From assembly GCA_000721275.1 (NCBI GenBank), contig JOFO01000014.1, positions 1 through 64,000 of the forward strand: a stretch of DNA of 64,000 nucleotides. The letters are read 5' to 3'. This DNA is from Microtetraspora glauca (GTDB taxonomy: Bacteria; Actinomycetota; Actinomycetes; Streptomycetales; Streptomycetaceae). A model generated the notes under the pieces. It searched no databases, was not told the DNA's origin, and saw nothing but the letters and a program-made list of their open reading frames with translations. Each line of letters starts with the position of its first letter. The stretch's first letter is position 1. The translations under genes were made by a program, and so were the position numbers. This document shows positions 25,937 through 33,837 of the stretch, piece after piece.

Positions 25937-26542
25937 ATGAACCACGCGGACGGCACCGCACCGATCTACGCCCAGCTCATACGGGAGCGGGGGGACGTTC
26001 CCGGTGACGTGCGCCAGACCGCGGAGGACGTGCTGCGCGACCTGAGCCGGTACATCAAGATCCCCGCGCCCGCGCCGCAGCCGCCGATGGGCGCCGGCGC
26101 GCCGGCGGGCATGCCGGGGATGCCCGGACAGCCCGGCATGCCGGGGATGCAGGGCCAGCAGGGCGTGCCGGGGATGCAGGGCCAGCAGGGCGTGCCGGGG
26201 CAGCAGCCGGGGATGCCCGGGATGCAGGGCCAGCCGGGACTGCCGGCGCCGGTCGGCCGTCCCGGAATGCAGGGCGGCCCGGGCATGCAGGGCGGCCCCC
26301 GGGTGCAGGGCGGCCCGGGGATGCAGGGGCAGCAGGGCCAGCCGGGGATGCAGGGCCAGCCGGGGCAGCAGGGGCTTCCGGGCGTGCCCGGTCAGCCGGC
26401 GCCCGGGGCTCCCGCGCCGGCCGCCGGTCCCGCCGGGCTGCCGGGTCCCGCGAGCCTGCCGGGTGCCGGGCCGGTGCCCGGCCAGGGCGGCCCGGGCGGG
26501 CACGCCGGCATCGTGGCGATGCGGTCGCTGCCGCAGGGCTGA
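25937..26542 (+). CDS. Collagen-like protein with short helical N-terminal domain
   Basis: A 201-residue protein. Residues 1-50 (IYAQLIRERGDVPGDVRQTAEDVLRDLSRYI, shown in part) look like a small helical domain conserved in actinomycetes. From about residue 55 to 175 the chain is dominated by Gly-X-Y triplets rich in Met, Gln and Pro (GMPGMQGQQGVPGMQGQ and variants), with a few interruptions. No signal peptide or membrane segment is seen, so it should be cytoplasmic unless exported otherwise. AGGAAG precedes the ATG. A collagen triple helix or a flexible scaffold are both possible. Function unknown. Confidence 0.75.
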   Translation: MNHADGTAPIYAQLIRERGDVPGDVRQTAEDVLRDLSRYIKIPAPAPQPPMGAGAPAGMPGMPGQPGMPGMQGQQGVPGMQGQQGVPGQQPGMPGMQGQPGLPAPVGRPGMQGGPGMQGGPRVQGGPGMQGQQGQPGMQGQPGQQGLPGVPGQPAPGAPAPAAGPAGLPGPASLPGAGPVPGQGGPGGHAGIVAMRSLPQG

Positions 26543-26702
26543 GCCGGGTCAGCCGATCGGTGGACCCGGGGGTCCGCCGAAGGGTCCGGGGGACGTGGCC
26601 GGCCGGGCGAGCGGACCACGATCCCGGGGCACGGAGGATCGGGGTACGGGAGGGGCCGGTTCGCGCGGTGTCCTCCTCCTGTCCCGTACCGAGGAGCCCG
26701 AG

Positions 26703-27875
26703 ATGACGAAGATCCGCCGCCCGTCCCGTACCGCTCGCGTCCTGCTGCCCGCGGCCGTCGCCGGGGTCCTGCTCACCGGATGCGCCCGGGCGGACGAGGC
26801 GCCCGCCGCCCCGGTGGCGTCGTCGGAGCGCCCCTCCGTCACGGTCACTCCCCCGCCGTCCGCCGGCCCCGCGCCGTCCGGGACCGCGACCGCCGGGCGG
26901 CCCGCGGCGGGGACTCTGCTCGTCAGCGACTTCGGGGCGGACACCGTCACGTTCGTGGACCCCGCGCGCGGCGCCACGGGTTCCGTGAAGGTCGGCACCG
27001 CGCCCTACGGGCTGGCCCTCGGGAAGGACGGGCGGGCCTGGGTCGCGACCGCCGAGGGCGTCGCCGTCGTGGACACCGCGACCCGGCAGCGCCTGGCCCT
27101 CGTCCCGTACCGCACCGACACCGGCCCGGTGACCACCGGCGAGTACCGCGGCGGCGGGATGGGCATCGCGCTCGCGCCGGACGGGAAGCGGGTGTACGTC
27201 GGGGTGAACGTGCCCGGCGGGAACGGCACCCTGGAGGTGATCGACACCGCCTCCCTGGAGGTCGTGGACGTGGTCGACGTGGGCCGCCGGCCGTTCGACG
27301 TGGACGTGAGCCGGGACGGCTCCTCCGTGTACGCGACGAACCACGACTCCTTCGACGTGACCGTCGTCGACGCGGGCTCGCTCGACGCCCGGCGCGTCGA
27401 GGTCGCCCCGTACGGCACCGAGGGCGGGCTCGGCTCGTGGCTGAAGCCGCACTACACGGCCGTGCGCCCGTCGGACGGGAAGCTGCTGCTGCCGTTCGAG
27501 GGCGAGCGGCTCGCGGTCGTGGACCCGGCCACCGGGCGGGTCGCGATCGAGGAGATGACGGCGAACACCCACCAGCACGGGGCGACCGTGACGCCGGACG
27601 GCACGCTCTTCGCCGTCGGGACCGGTCCGATCGACCCGAGCGAGGACGCGGGGGCCTCGCTGACCGTCCGGTCGCCCGAAGGCGTCGAGCGGGTCTACCC
27701 GCTCGACGGCCCGCACGAGGACGTGGCCGTGTCGGAGGACGGCCGGACCGCGTACGTGACCGGCGGGTTCACGCGGGACGGGTACTGGGACGGGATCAGC
27801 GTCGTCGACCTCGCCTCGGGCGACGTGCAGCGCCTTCCGGCCGGCGCGCGCCCGCTGGGAGTCGTCGTCTTCTAG
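26703..27875 (+). CDS. Secreted YncE-like beta-propeller lipoprotein
   Basis: A protein of about 390 residues. The N-terminus carries a lipobox LLTGC (Cys near residue 27), then a Pro/Ser/Thr-rich linker and a seven-bladed propeller made of YncE/lactonase-like repeats: GTLLVSDFGADTVTFVDP, PYGLALGKDGRAWVAT, RPFDVDVSRDGSSVYATNHD and others. Such proteins bind or act on extracellular ligands; no catalytic site can be assigned. The ATG at 26703 is chosen because it starts the signal peptide, while upstream in-frame sequence belongs to the preceding gene region. It ends at a long bidirectional hairpin. Confidence 0.8.
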   Translation: MTKIRRPSRTARVLLPAAVAGVLLTGCARADEAPAAPVASSERPSVTVTPPPSAGPAPSGTATAGRPAAGTLLVSDFGADTVTFVDPARGATGSVKVGTAPYGLALGKDGRAWVATAEGVAVVDTATRQRLALVPYRTDTGPVTTGEYRGGGMGIALAPDGKRVYVGVNVPGGNGTLEVIDTASLEVVDVVDVGRRPFDVDVSRDGSSVYATNHDSFDVTVVDAGSLDARRVEVAPYGTEGGLGSWLKPHYTAVRPSDGKLLLPFEGERLAVVDPATGRVAIEEMTANTHQHGATVTPDGTLFAVGTGPIDPSEDAGASLTVRSPEGVERVYPLDGPHEDVAVSEDGRTAYVTGGFTRDGYWDGISVVDLASGDVQRLPAGARPLGVVVF

Positions 27876-27914
27876 CCCCGGACTGCGCGGGTCACCGTTT
27901 CAGGTCTCTTGTGG

Positions 27915-27957
27915 CCGACCGCTCCAGTCGGCCGATCCGGCCGGCTGGAGTGGTCGG
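27915..27957. terminator. Bidirectional terminator hairpin
   Basis: Outer 13-bp stem (CCGACCGCTCCAG at 27915-27927 with 27945-27957, one G-U) and an inner 5-bp stem (27929-27933 with 27939-27943), followed by TTT. It sits between two convergent genes, so it can serve both. Confidence 0.8.
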
Positions 27958-27973
27958 TTTGGGGGGCGGCCGG

Positions 27974-28357
27974 TTACGGGGCTGCCTCGCGGAAGAGCGC
28001 CAGGAGGGCGCGCGCCTGCGGGGCGCCCGCGTCGAAGAACTGCGTGGCGAGCGCGGAAGGCACGGCGGTTCCGTGCATACGGACCTCATGGCAGCTGAAG
28101 CAGAACGCCGCCTCGAACAGCACCGGGTCGAGAGTGTCCGCGTACGCCCGGACACTCCAGCCCGGGGAGAAGCCGCAGCGGTGCTGCTCGCTGCCGGGCA
28201 GGCTTTCGATCAAGGCCAGGGCCCTGACGGCCTCGCTCCCGATCCAGTGGGCGCCCACGCTGCCGGGATACGGGGTGCCCCGCTTTGCCGGGAGTTCGGA
28301 GATCCTTACGACCTCCAGCAGCGCAGCGGCGGCCACGGCTTCGGCGGGGAGCTTCAT
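27974..28357 (-). CDS. Hypothetical protein, 127 residues
   Basis: I do not recognise this protein. The ATG at 28357 starts a compact frame MKLPAEAVAAAALLEVVRI. The protein has an internal CGFSPGWSVRAYAD and FCFSCHEVRMHGTA, so four cysteines and several histidines cluster in the C-terminal half, and a metal site is imaginable. An in-frame ATG at 28405 would add 16 residues. It abuts a transposase remnant upstream, and its codon use is slightly less G/C-biased than its neighbours, consistent with later acquisition. Confidence 0.55.
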   Translation of the reverse strand: MKLPAEAVAAAALLEVVRISELPAKRGTPYPGSVGAHWIGSEAVRALALIESLPGSEQHRCGFSPGWSVRAYADTLDPVLFEAAFCFSCHEVRMHGTAVPSALATQFFDAGAPQARALLALFREAAP

Positions 28358-28404
28358 GTGCGTAGTCTGCCCGCGCCCCGTGTCGGACGGTGCACCTGCC
28401 TCCA

Positions 28405-28515
28405 TCAGTGACAGCTCTCGCACTCCCGTCTGACCGGACGCTCCATCAGGCAGAAGACGAGCAGGGCCAGGCAGATGACCTGGATCAGGGCAGCGACACA
28501 CCGGGTGTGCTGCAC
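28405..28515 (-). pseudogene. Transposase C-terminal remnant
   Basis: A 36-codon frame ending at 28405. Its core VAALIQVICLALLVFCLMER followed by PVRRE closely resembles the C-terminal hydrophobic end of DDE transposases of the IS1634/IS4-like group, which typically close with ALLIFCLIERQVRR. No catalytic domain, terminal repeat or upstream part remains. It begins directly beside the methyltransferase stop at 28521. I infer a decayed insertion sequence; a small membrane peptide is the alternative. Confidence 0.55.
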
Positions 28516-28520
28516 GCCCG

Positions 28521-29366
28521 CTACGGCCGCTCGGCCGTGATCAGCCAGGACGTGCTCAGCAGCCGGACCCCGTCGGCGGCGGTCTCGTGGGCCCGGAGGT
28601 GGTCGGTCAGGGCGGCGCGGGCGCGGGCGCGGGTGGGCTCGTCGGAGAGCTGCATGAGGTGGCGGCCGGGACCGGTGGCCAGGAGGAAGTCCGCCGCGTC
28701 GGCGGCGTCCCGGCCCCAGGTACCGTACGCGCGTGCCTCCGTCAGCGTGACGCCGGTGAACCCGGCGGCGGTGAGGAGCGCGCGGACGGCGTCCGGGTCG
28801 GAGAGGGAGAACATGCCGGGCAGGCCCGGGCGGCCGAAGTCGCCGACGGGCAGGATGCCGCGCAGGGAGGTCAGGGCGGTCACCCACGCGTTCCGCTCCG
28901 GGTCGGCGGGGCAGACGAGGGCGAGCCGGCCGCCGGGGCGCAGGGCGCGGCCGAGGTGGGCGAAGGCGGCCTCGGGGTCGGCGAAGAACATGGCGCCGTA
29001 CCGGCTGATCACCGCGTCGAACGTCGCCTCGTCGAGGGGGTGGGTCTGGGCGTCGCCGCGGACGAAGGCGATGTTGCCGATGCCTTCGGCGGCGGCCCGG
29101 GCGCGGGCCTCCGCGAGCATCGGCCCGGACAGGTCGAGGCCGAGGGCGTGGCCGCGGGGGGCGCGGCGGGCGGCGAGGCGGGTGGTGTGGCCGGCGCCGC
29201 AGCCGATGTCGAGGACGCGGTGGGCGGCGGCGATGCCGGCGGCGTCGAGCAGCGGGGCGTTGAAGCCGTCGTTGACGGCGTTCCAGCGGTCCTGGTGGCG
29301 GGCCCAGTGGGCGCCCTCCGGGCCGTTCCACGCCTGCTCCTGGGCGGTGTTGACGATGGTGGTCAC
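28521..29366 (-). CDS. SAM-dependent class I methyltransferase
   Basis: A 281-residue methyltransferase. The SAM-binding motif I is VLDIGCGAGHTTRLAA, followed by the acidic GLDLSGPML and GDAQTHPL, with RALRPGGRLALV as motif III. Start GTG at 29366 with GGAGG seven bases upstream. UbiE/COQ5-like substrates are possible but not assignable. It is divergent from a TetR gene, and the 170-bp intergenic region holds three ATGGGC-N4-GCCCAT palindromes, so it is probably a TetR target. Confidence 0.86.
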   Translation of the reverse strand: MTTIVNTAQEQAWNGPEGAHWARHQDRWNAVNDGFNAPLLDAAGIAAAHRVLDIGCGAGHTTRLAARRAPRGHALGLDLSGPMLAEARARAAAEGIGNIAFVRGDAQTHPLDEATFDAVISRYGAMFFADPEAAFAHLGRALRPGGRLALVCPADPERNAWVTALTSLRGILPVGDFGRPGLPGMFSLSDPDAVRALLTAAGFTGVTLTEARAYGTWGRDAADAADFLLATGPGRHLMQLSDEPTRARARAALTDHLRAHETAADGVRLLSTSWLITAERP

Positions 29367-29393
29367 GGCTGCCTCCACGACACGAACGCAAGT

Positions 29394-29458
29394 ATGGGCG
29401 TATGCCCATTCGGGTATGGGCGCTGGCCCATTCCCGAACAGTATGGGCGTGTGCCCAT
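29394..29458. promoter_or_regulatory. Three tandem operator palindromes between methyltransferase and TetR genes
   Basis: Perfect ATGGGC-N4-GCCCAT palindromes at 29394-29409, 29416-29431 and 29443-29458 (spacers GTAT, GCTG, GTGT). Centres are 22 and 27 bp apart. Their position between divergent genes and symmetry fit a TetR operator array controlling both promoters. Confidence 0.85.
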
Positions 29459-29538
29459 CCAGGCAATGCCGTCTACGATCCAGGCAGCGGGAACCGGCCG
29501 GGGTCCGGGACGCGGACGGGAGAGGGAGGCGGGCTGTC

Positions 29539-30126
29539 ATGTCACCGCGTGGAGTGGCGACGCCGGACGTGCGCGAGCGGCTGTTCGCGGCGGCCGAGCG
29601 GGTCGTGGAGAGGGACGGGCCCGGTGCGCTCACCAGCCGGTCCGTGACCACCGAGGCGGGGTGCGCGAAGGGGCTGCTGCACGCCCATTTCGCCGGCTTC
29701 GACGAGTTCGTGGCCGAGCTGTGCCTGGACCGCTTCGCCCGTACGGCGGAGAAGGCGCGGGCGCTGGCGGGGGCGGCGGGCCGGGGCACGGTCGGCGGGA
29801 ACCTCGACGCGGTCGTCCTCGCGCTCCTCGACTCCGGCGGCCCGGCGCTCTCCGGCCTGGCCATGGCCCGTCCCGCCGCCACCCTGCGGATCCGCGAGGC
29901 GCTGGCCTCGGGCGCGCCGGGCTTCGCGGCGATCGAGGAGGCCGTGGCCGGCTATCTGGAGGCGGAGCGCGGCCTGGGCCGCGTCCCGGCGGGTCTCGAC
30001 CCGGGCACCGCGGCCCTCGCCCTCGTCGGCACCGTCCACCACCTGCTGATGACCGCCTGGCCGGACTCCCCCGACCCCCGCCCGGCGGTCCGGCGGCTGG
30101 TGGCGCTGCTGGTGCCGGAGGGCTAG
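29539..30126 (+). CDS. TetR-family transcriptional regulator
   Basis: A 195-residue regulator. The N-terminal helix-turn-helix covers about residues 10-55 (RERLFAAAERVVERDGPGALTSRSVTTEAGCAKGLLHAHF in outline), and the C-terminal part is the ligand-binding domain. GGGAGG precedes the ATG at 29539. It is divergent from the methyltransferase and most likely binds the triple palindrome at 29394-29458, repressing itself and its neighbour. The ligand is unknown. It overlaps the convergent FMN reductase by 4 bp. Confidence 0.88.
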   Translation: MSPRGVATPDVRERLFAAAERVVERDGPGALTSRSVTTEAGCAKGLLHAHFAGFDEFVAELCLDRFARTAEKARALAGAAGRGTVGGNLDAVVLALLDSGGPALSGLAMARPAATLRIREALASGAPGFAAIEEAVAGYLEAERGLGRVPAGLDPGTAALALVGTVHHLLMTAWPDSPDPRPAVRRLVALLVPEG

Positions 30127-30692
30127 CGCTGCGGCAGGACCGTCAGGACGCGTTCGATGAACGTCTTGAAATCGTTCATGAAGTCCGTCAGGAACTGCTG
30201 GGTGGTCGGGTCGGTGACCTCGCCGTCGTCGGTGAAGAGGCCCGGGGTGAACTGGATGTACGCCTCGGGGGCGTTCATCTGCGGGGAGTTGCAGAAGCTG
30301 AGCACCGAGCGGAGGCTCTGCTGGGCGACGGCGGTGCCGATCTTGCCCGGGGAGGCGCCGATGACGGCGGACGGCTTGTGGGTGAAGGAGTTGGTCCCCC
30401 ACGGCCGGCTGGCCCAGTCGATGGCGTTCTTGAGCCCGCCGGGGATGGACCGGTTGTACTCGGGCGTCACGAAGAGCACCGCGTCGACGGCCGCGATCGC
30501 CTCCTTGAGGGCCTTGCCCTCGGGCGGGTAGTCGGCGTCGAAGTCGTGGTTGTACAGCGGGAGGTCCTTGATGGGGATCTCCCGGAACTCCAGCCCCGGC
30601 GGGGCGACCCGCAGCAGGGCCTTGGAGAGGGTCCGGTTGATGGACTTCGTCGACAGGCTGCCGACGAAGTAGCCGACCTGGTACGTGGTCAT
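30123..30692 (-). CDS. NAD(P)H-dependent FMN reductase (flavodoxin-like)
   Basis: A 189-residue protein of the NADPH-dependent FMN reductase family: GSLSTKSINRTLSKAL binds the FMN phosphate and TPEYNRSIPGGLKNAIDW is the hallmark flavin loop. It reduces FMN, quinones or other acceptors in the cytoplasm. It converges on the TetR gene with a 4-bp overlap, which suggests no co-regulation by that promoter. The gap to the upstream transporter gene is 66 bp on the same strand, so co-transcription is possible. Confidence 0.88.
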   Translation of the reverse strand: MTTYQVGYFVGSLSTKSINRTLSKALLRVAPPGLEFREIPIKDLPLYNHDFDADYPPEGKALKEAIAAVDAVLFVTPEYNRSIPGGLKNAIDWASRPWGTNSFTHKPSAVIGASPGKIGTAVAQQSLRSVLSFCNSPQMNAPEAYIQFTPGLFTDDGEVTDPTTQQFLTDFMNDFKTFIERVLTVLPQR

Positions 30693-30758
30693 GGTGCCGT
30701 TTCCGCCTTCCGTGCGGGGTCCCCGGGCAACGTAACCCGAAGGCGGCCGGGCCGCTCG

Positions 30759-32342
30759 TCAGAGGCCCACGATGAGCTGGATGCAGACGATCTTCATCAG
30801 GATGGCGAGCGCGAAGAGGGTGGCGTAGCCGGTGTTCACCCGGCTGTCGGAGACACGGCTGTTGGCGTACGCGGTGATCGCCGGGTTGCCGACGTATCCG
30901 GCGAGCAGGCCCATCGTACGGGGCCGGCTCTGGCCGAGGAGCCGGCAGACGAGGACCATCAGGGCGTAGCTGAGCAGGGCGCCGAGCACGAGCACGGCGA
31001 GCAGTTTCAGGCCGAACAGGGAGAAGGCGTCGCGGCGGAAGGCGTAGCCGGAGGTGAGGCCGACGCAGGCGAGGAAAACGAGCAGGCCGATCTGGCGCAG
31101 GGTCAGGTTCGCGCGGGTCGGCAGCACCCAGACGAGGGGGCCGGTGCGGCGGAGCCTGCCGAGGACCATCGCCATGACGAGGGGGCCGGCGGCGGTGCCG
31201 AGGGAGAGCACCGTGGCGCCGACGGTCAGTTTCGGGATGCCGATGAGGAAGCCGGCGGCGAGGCCGAGGCCCATGCTGACGGCGCTGACCTCGCTGACCC
31301 GGGCCTCGGTGTCGCCCAGATAGGCGGAGACCTCGGCGGTGCGCTCGCGCGGCATGGCGACGCGGACCCGGTCGTCGAGCTGGAGCAGCAGGTCGTCGTG
31401 GGCGAGGAGGTCCTGGTCGCCCCGGCGGACCCGGGTGGCGCGGGCGCCGAAGCGGTCGGCGAGGCCGAGTTCGGCGACCGTGCGGGCGGCGAGGTCCGGG
31501 TTGGTGAGCAGGATGCGGCGGTAGTCGACGACGTCGCGGCGGTCGAGCAGGTGCTCGGGCGCCTCCGTGCCGAGGGCGGCGACGCCCGCCGCGACGGCCT
31601 CGGGGCCGCCGACGAGGACCAGCGCGTCGCCCGGGGCGAGCGGGCCCGGGTCGCCGGTGACGACGCGGACGGCGGAGCCCGCGGGGCGGTGGGCGCTGGC
31701 GAGGAGCGCGCCGGAGGCCGCGCCGGGGACGTCCGCCCAGCGGGCGGCGCGGGTGACGTCGACGGTCCTGGTGACGAGCCGGTCGGGGAGGCCGGTGCCC
31801 GGGTCGCGGCGGCCGGGCCAGTTCCGTACGGACGCGACGGCCGCGACGAAGAGGATGGTGAGGACGACGGCGAGCGGGTAACCGATCGCGTATCCGGTGG
31901 CGGCCTGGGCCGGGTCCTCCGAGGCCGCCTGGGCGGCGGCCAGGCCCGGGGTGGTGGTGCCGATGCCCGCGTACCCGCCTGCCAGGAAGGGGCCGTCGAT
32001 GCCGAAGACTCCGTGCCCGATCACGCCGACGGCGAGCGCGGTGAGCACCAGCGCGGCGACCGCGCCGAGCATCACGGCCAGCTGGGGCCGCAGCTCCCGG
32101 AAGAACGCCGGCCCCGCCTCCAGGCCCACCGTGTACACGTACAGCGCGAGCCCGAGCACGGAGAGCCCGGCGGGAACGGCCGGGCCGATGTCCGGGTCCA
32201 GCGCTCCGACCAGCAGTCCCGCGAAGAGGACGCCCGCCGCGCCGAGCTTCACCGGCCCGAACCGGACCATGCCGAGAAGCGAGCCCGCCGCAATGACGAT
32301 AAAAAGGGTGAACCACGGATAGTCAGCGAAAAAGTGCCACAT
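30759..32342 (-). CDS. AspT/YidE-type membrane transporter
   Basis: A 527-residue protein of the aspartate:alanine exchanger family. It has two halves of about five membrane segments each, with the conserved AGGYAGIGTTTPGLAAA in the first and GLLAGYVGNPAITAYANS in the second. Between them are two cytosolic TrkA_C-like domains (PGDALVLVGGPEAV and DDRVRVAMPRE regions). It probably exchanges small carboxylates. The ATG at 32342 is preferred. It is divergent from NDH-2 with only 58 bp between starts, which hints at shared control. Confidence 0.87.
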   Translation of the reverse strand: MWHFFADYPWFTLFIVIAAGSLLGMVRFGPVKLGAAGVLFAGLLVGALDPDIGPAVPAGLSVLGLALYVYTVGLEAGPAFFRELRPQLAVMLGAVAALVLTALAVGVIGHGVFGIDGPFLAGGYAGIGTTTPGLAAAQAASEDPAQAATGYAIGYPLAVVLTILFVAAVASVRNWPGRRDPGTGLPDRLVTRTVDVTRAARWADVPGAASGALLASAHRPAGSAVRVVTGDPGPLAPGDALVLVGGPEAVAAGVAALGTEAPEHLLDRRDVVDYRRILLTNPDLAARTVAELGLADRFGARATRVRRGDQDLLAHDDLLLQLDDRVRVAMPRERTAEVSAYLGDTEARVSEVSAVSMGLGLAAGFLIGIPKLTVGATVLSLGTAAGPLVMAMVLGRLRRTGPLVWVLPTRANLTLRQIGLLVFLACVGLTSGYAFRRDAFSLFGLKLLAVLVLGALLSYALMVLVCRLLGQSRPRTMGLLAGYVGNPAITAYANSRVSDSRVNTGYATLFALAILMKIVCIQLIVGL

Positions 32343-32400
32343 GGTGCCTATGCAGTCACAGGCGGCGGCACTTCGCACGCTCATACGGAAGGCGGCAAGC

Positions 32401-33768
32401 GTGACGCGACCGAGGATTCTCGTGGTGGGCGCCGGTTTCGCCGGTGTGGGCTGTGTGAAACGGCTCGAACGGCGGCTGACCGAGCGGGAGGCGCGGATCA
32501 CGCTGCTCTCGCCCTTCTCGTACCAGCTCTACCTGCCCCTGCTCCCCCAGGTGGCTGCCGGCGTGCTGACCCCGCAGTCGGTGGCGCTGTCCCTGCGGCG
32601 CAGCCAGAAGCACCGGACGCGCATCGTCCCCGGCGGGGCGGTCGGCGTCGACACCGCCGCGAAGGCCGTCGTGGTCCGGACGATCTCCGGGGAGTACGAC
32701 GTCGAGCCGTACGACCATCTGGTGCTCGCGCCCGGCAGCGTGACCCGGACCTTCGACATCCCGGGGCTCGCCGACCACGCGCGCGGCATGAAGACGCTGG
32801 CCGAGGCGGTCTACATCCGCGACCACGTCATCGCCCAGCTCGACCTGGCGGACGCCAGCGACGACGACGCCGAACGGGCCGCGCGGCTGCAGTTCGTGGT
32901 GGTCGGCGGCGGGTACGCGGGCACCGAGACGGCGGCCTGTCTCCAGCTGCTCACCCACAACGCGGTCAAGCGCTACCCGCGGCTGGACCCGGCCCTCATC
33001 AAATGGCACCTGGTGGACATCGCGCCGAAGCTGATGCCCGAACTGGGCGACAAGCTGGGCGCCGCCGCCCTGGACATCCTGACGAAGCGGGGCATCCAGA
33101 TCTCGCTGGGGGTGTCGGTGGCGTCGGTGGACGACGAGACGGTCACCCTGACGGACGGCCGGGTGCTGCCCTGCCGGACCCTCATCTGGACGGCCGGCGT
33201 GGCCGCGAGCCCGCTCGTCGGCACGGTCGGCGCCGAGACCGTCCGCGGCCGGCTGGTGACGACGCCGGAGATGCGGGTGCCGGGCCTCGACGGGGTGTGG
33301 GCACTCGGCGACGCGGCGGCCGTGCCGGACCTCGCGAAGGGCGAGGCAGGCGCGATCTGCCCGCCGACCGCCCAGCACGCCATGCGCCAGGGCAAGCGGC
33401 TCGCCGACAACCTGGTGGCCACGCTGCGGGGCGAGGCCACCGCCCCGTACACCCACAAGGACCTGGGCCTGGTGGTGGACCTGGGCGGCATGGACGGGGT
33501 GTCGAAGCCGCTGGGCGTCGAGCTGCACGGGCCCGCGGCGCAGGCGGTGGCGCGCGGGTACCACTGGGCGGCGCTGCGGACCAACGTGGCGAAGACCCGG
33601 GTCATGACGAACTGGCTGCTGAACGCGGCGGCCGGCGACGACTACGTGCGCACCGGGTTCCTCGCCTCGAAGGCGGGGACGCTGCGGGACTTCGAGTACA
33701 CCGACGCCTATCTGACGCCGGAGCAGATCCGGGAGCACACCGGGGCGTTCCGGGGCGCGGTCGGCTGA
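32401..33768 (+). CDS. ndh: Type II NADH dehydrogenase (NDH-2) / NAD(P)/FAD oxidoreductase
   Basis: A 455-residue flavoprotein. The FAD-binding GXGXXG is VVGAGFAGVGCVKRL near residues 8-22; the NADH-binding one is VVGGGYAGTETA near 170; the late block GVWALGDAAAVPD closes the FAD site. GGAAGG precedes the GTG at 32401; an upstream in-frame ATG overlaps the divergent gene's leader. It transfers electrons from NADH to menaquinone without proton pumping, at the membrane surface. Length and the C-terminal amphipathic region (LRTNVAKTRVMTNWLLN) fit NDH-2. Confidence 0.82.
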   Translation: MTRPRILVVGAGFAGVGCVKRLERRLTEREARITLLSPFSYQLYLPLLPQVAAGVLTPQSVALSLRRSQKHRTRIVPGGAVGVDTAAKAVVVRTISGEYDVEPYDHLVLAPGSVTRTFDIPGLADHARGMKTLAEAVYIRDHVIAQLDLADASDDDAERAARLQFVVVGGGYAGTETAACLQLLTHNAVKRYPRLDPALIKWHLVDIAPKLMPELGDKLGAAALDILTKRGIQISLGVSVASVDDETVTLTDGRVLPCRTLIWTAGVAASPLVGTVGAETVRGRLVTTPEMRVPGLDGVWALGDAAAVPDLAKGEAGAICPPTAQHAMRQGKRLADNLVATLRGEATAPYTHKDLGLVVDLGGMDGVSKPLGVELHGPAAQAVARGYHWAALRTNVAKTRVMTNWLLNAAAGDDYVRTGFLASKAGTLRDFEYTDAYLTPEQIREHTGAFRGAVG

Positions 33769-33788
33769 TCCGGCTCCCCCGCCGGTGC

Positions 33789-33837
33789 GACCGGCCCCCG
33801 TGCCTCCGCGCTCAGCGCGCGAGTTCGGGGGCCGGTC
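33789..33837. terminator. Hairpin between convergent NDH-2 and transpeptidase genes
   Basis: A 12-bp inverted repeat (GACCGGCCCCCG at 33789-33800 with 33826-33837) around a 25-nt loop that includes the stop codon of the transpeptidase gene. A small GCCGGT/ACCGGC hairpin overlaps its left arm. Confidence 0.55.

Noticed and set aside
26096..26430. CRISPR-like or minisatellite array
   Set aside because: The repeats are codons for Gly-X-Y triplets in a continuous frame, with no constant repeat and no unique spacers.
9361..26542. Secondary-metabolite gene cluster
   Set aside because: No polyketide synthase, nonribosomal peptide synthetase, terpene or lanthipeptide genes are present; only isolated methyltransferase, GNAT and oxidoreductase genes were found in the whole window.
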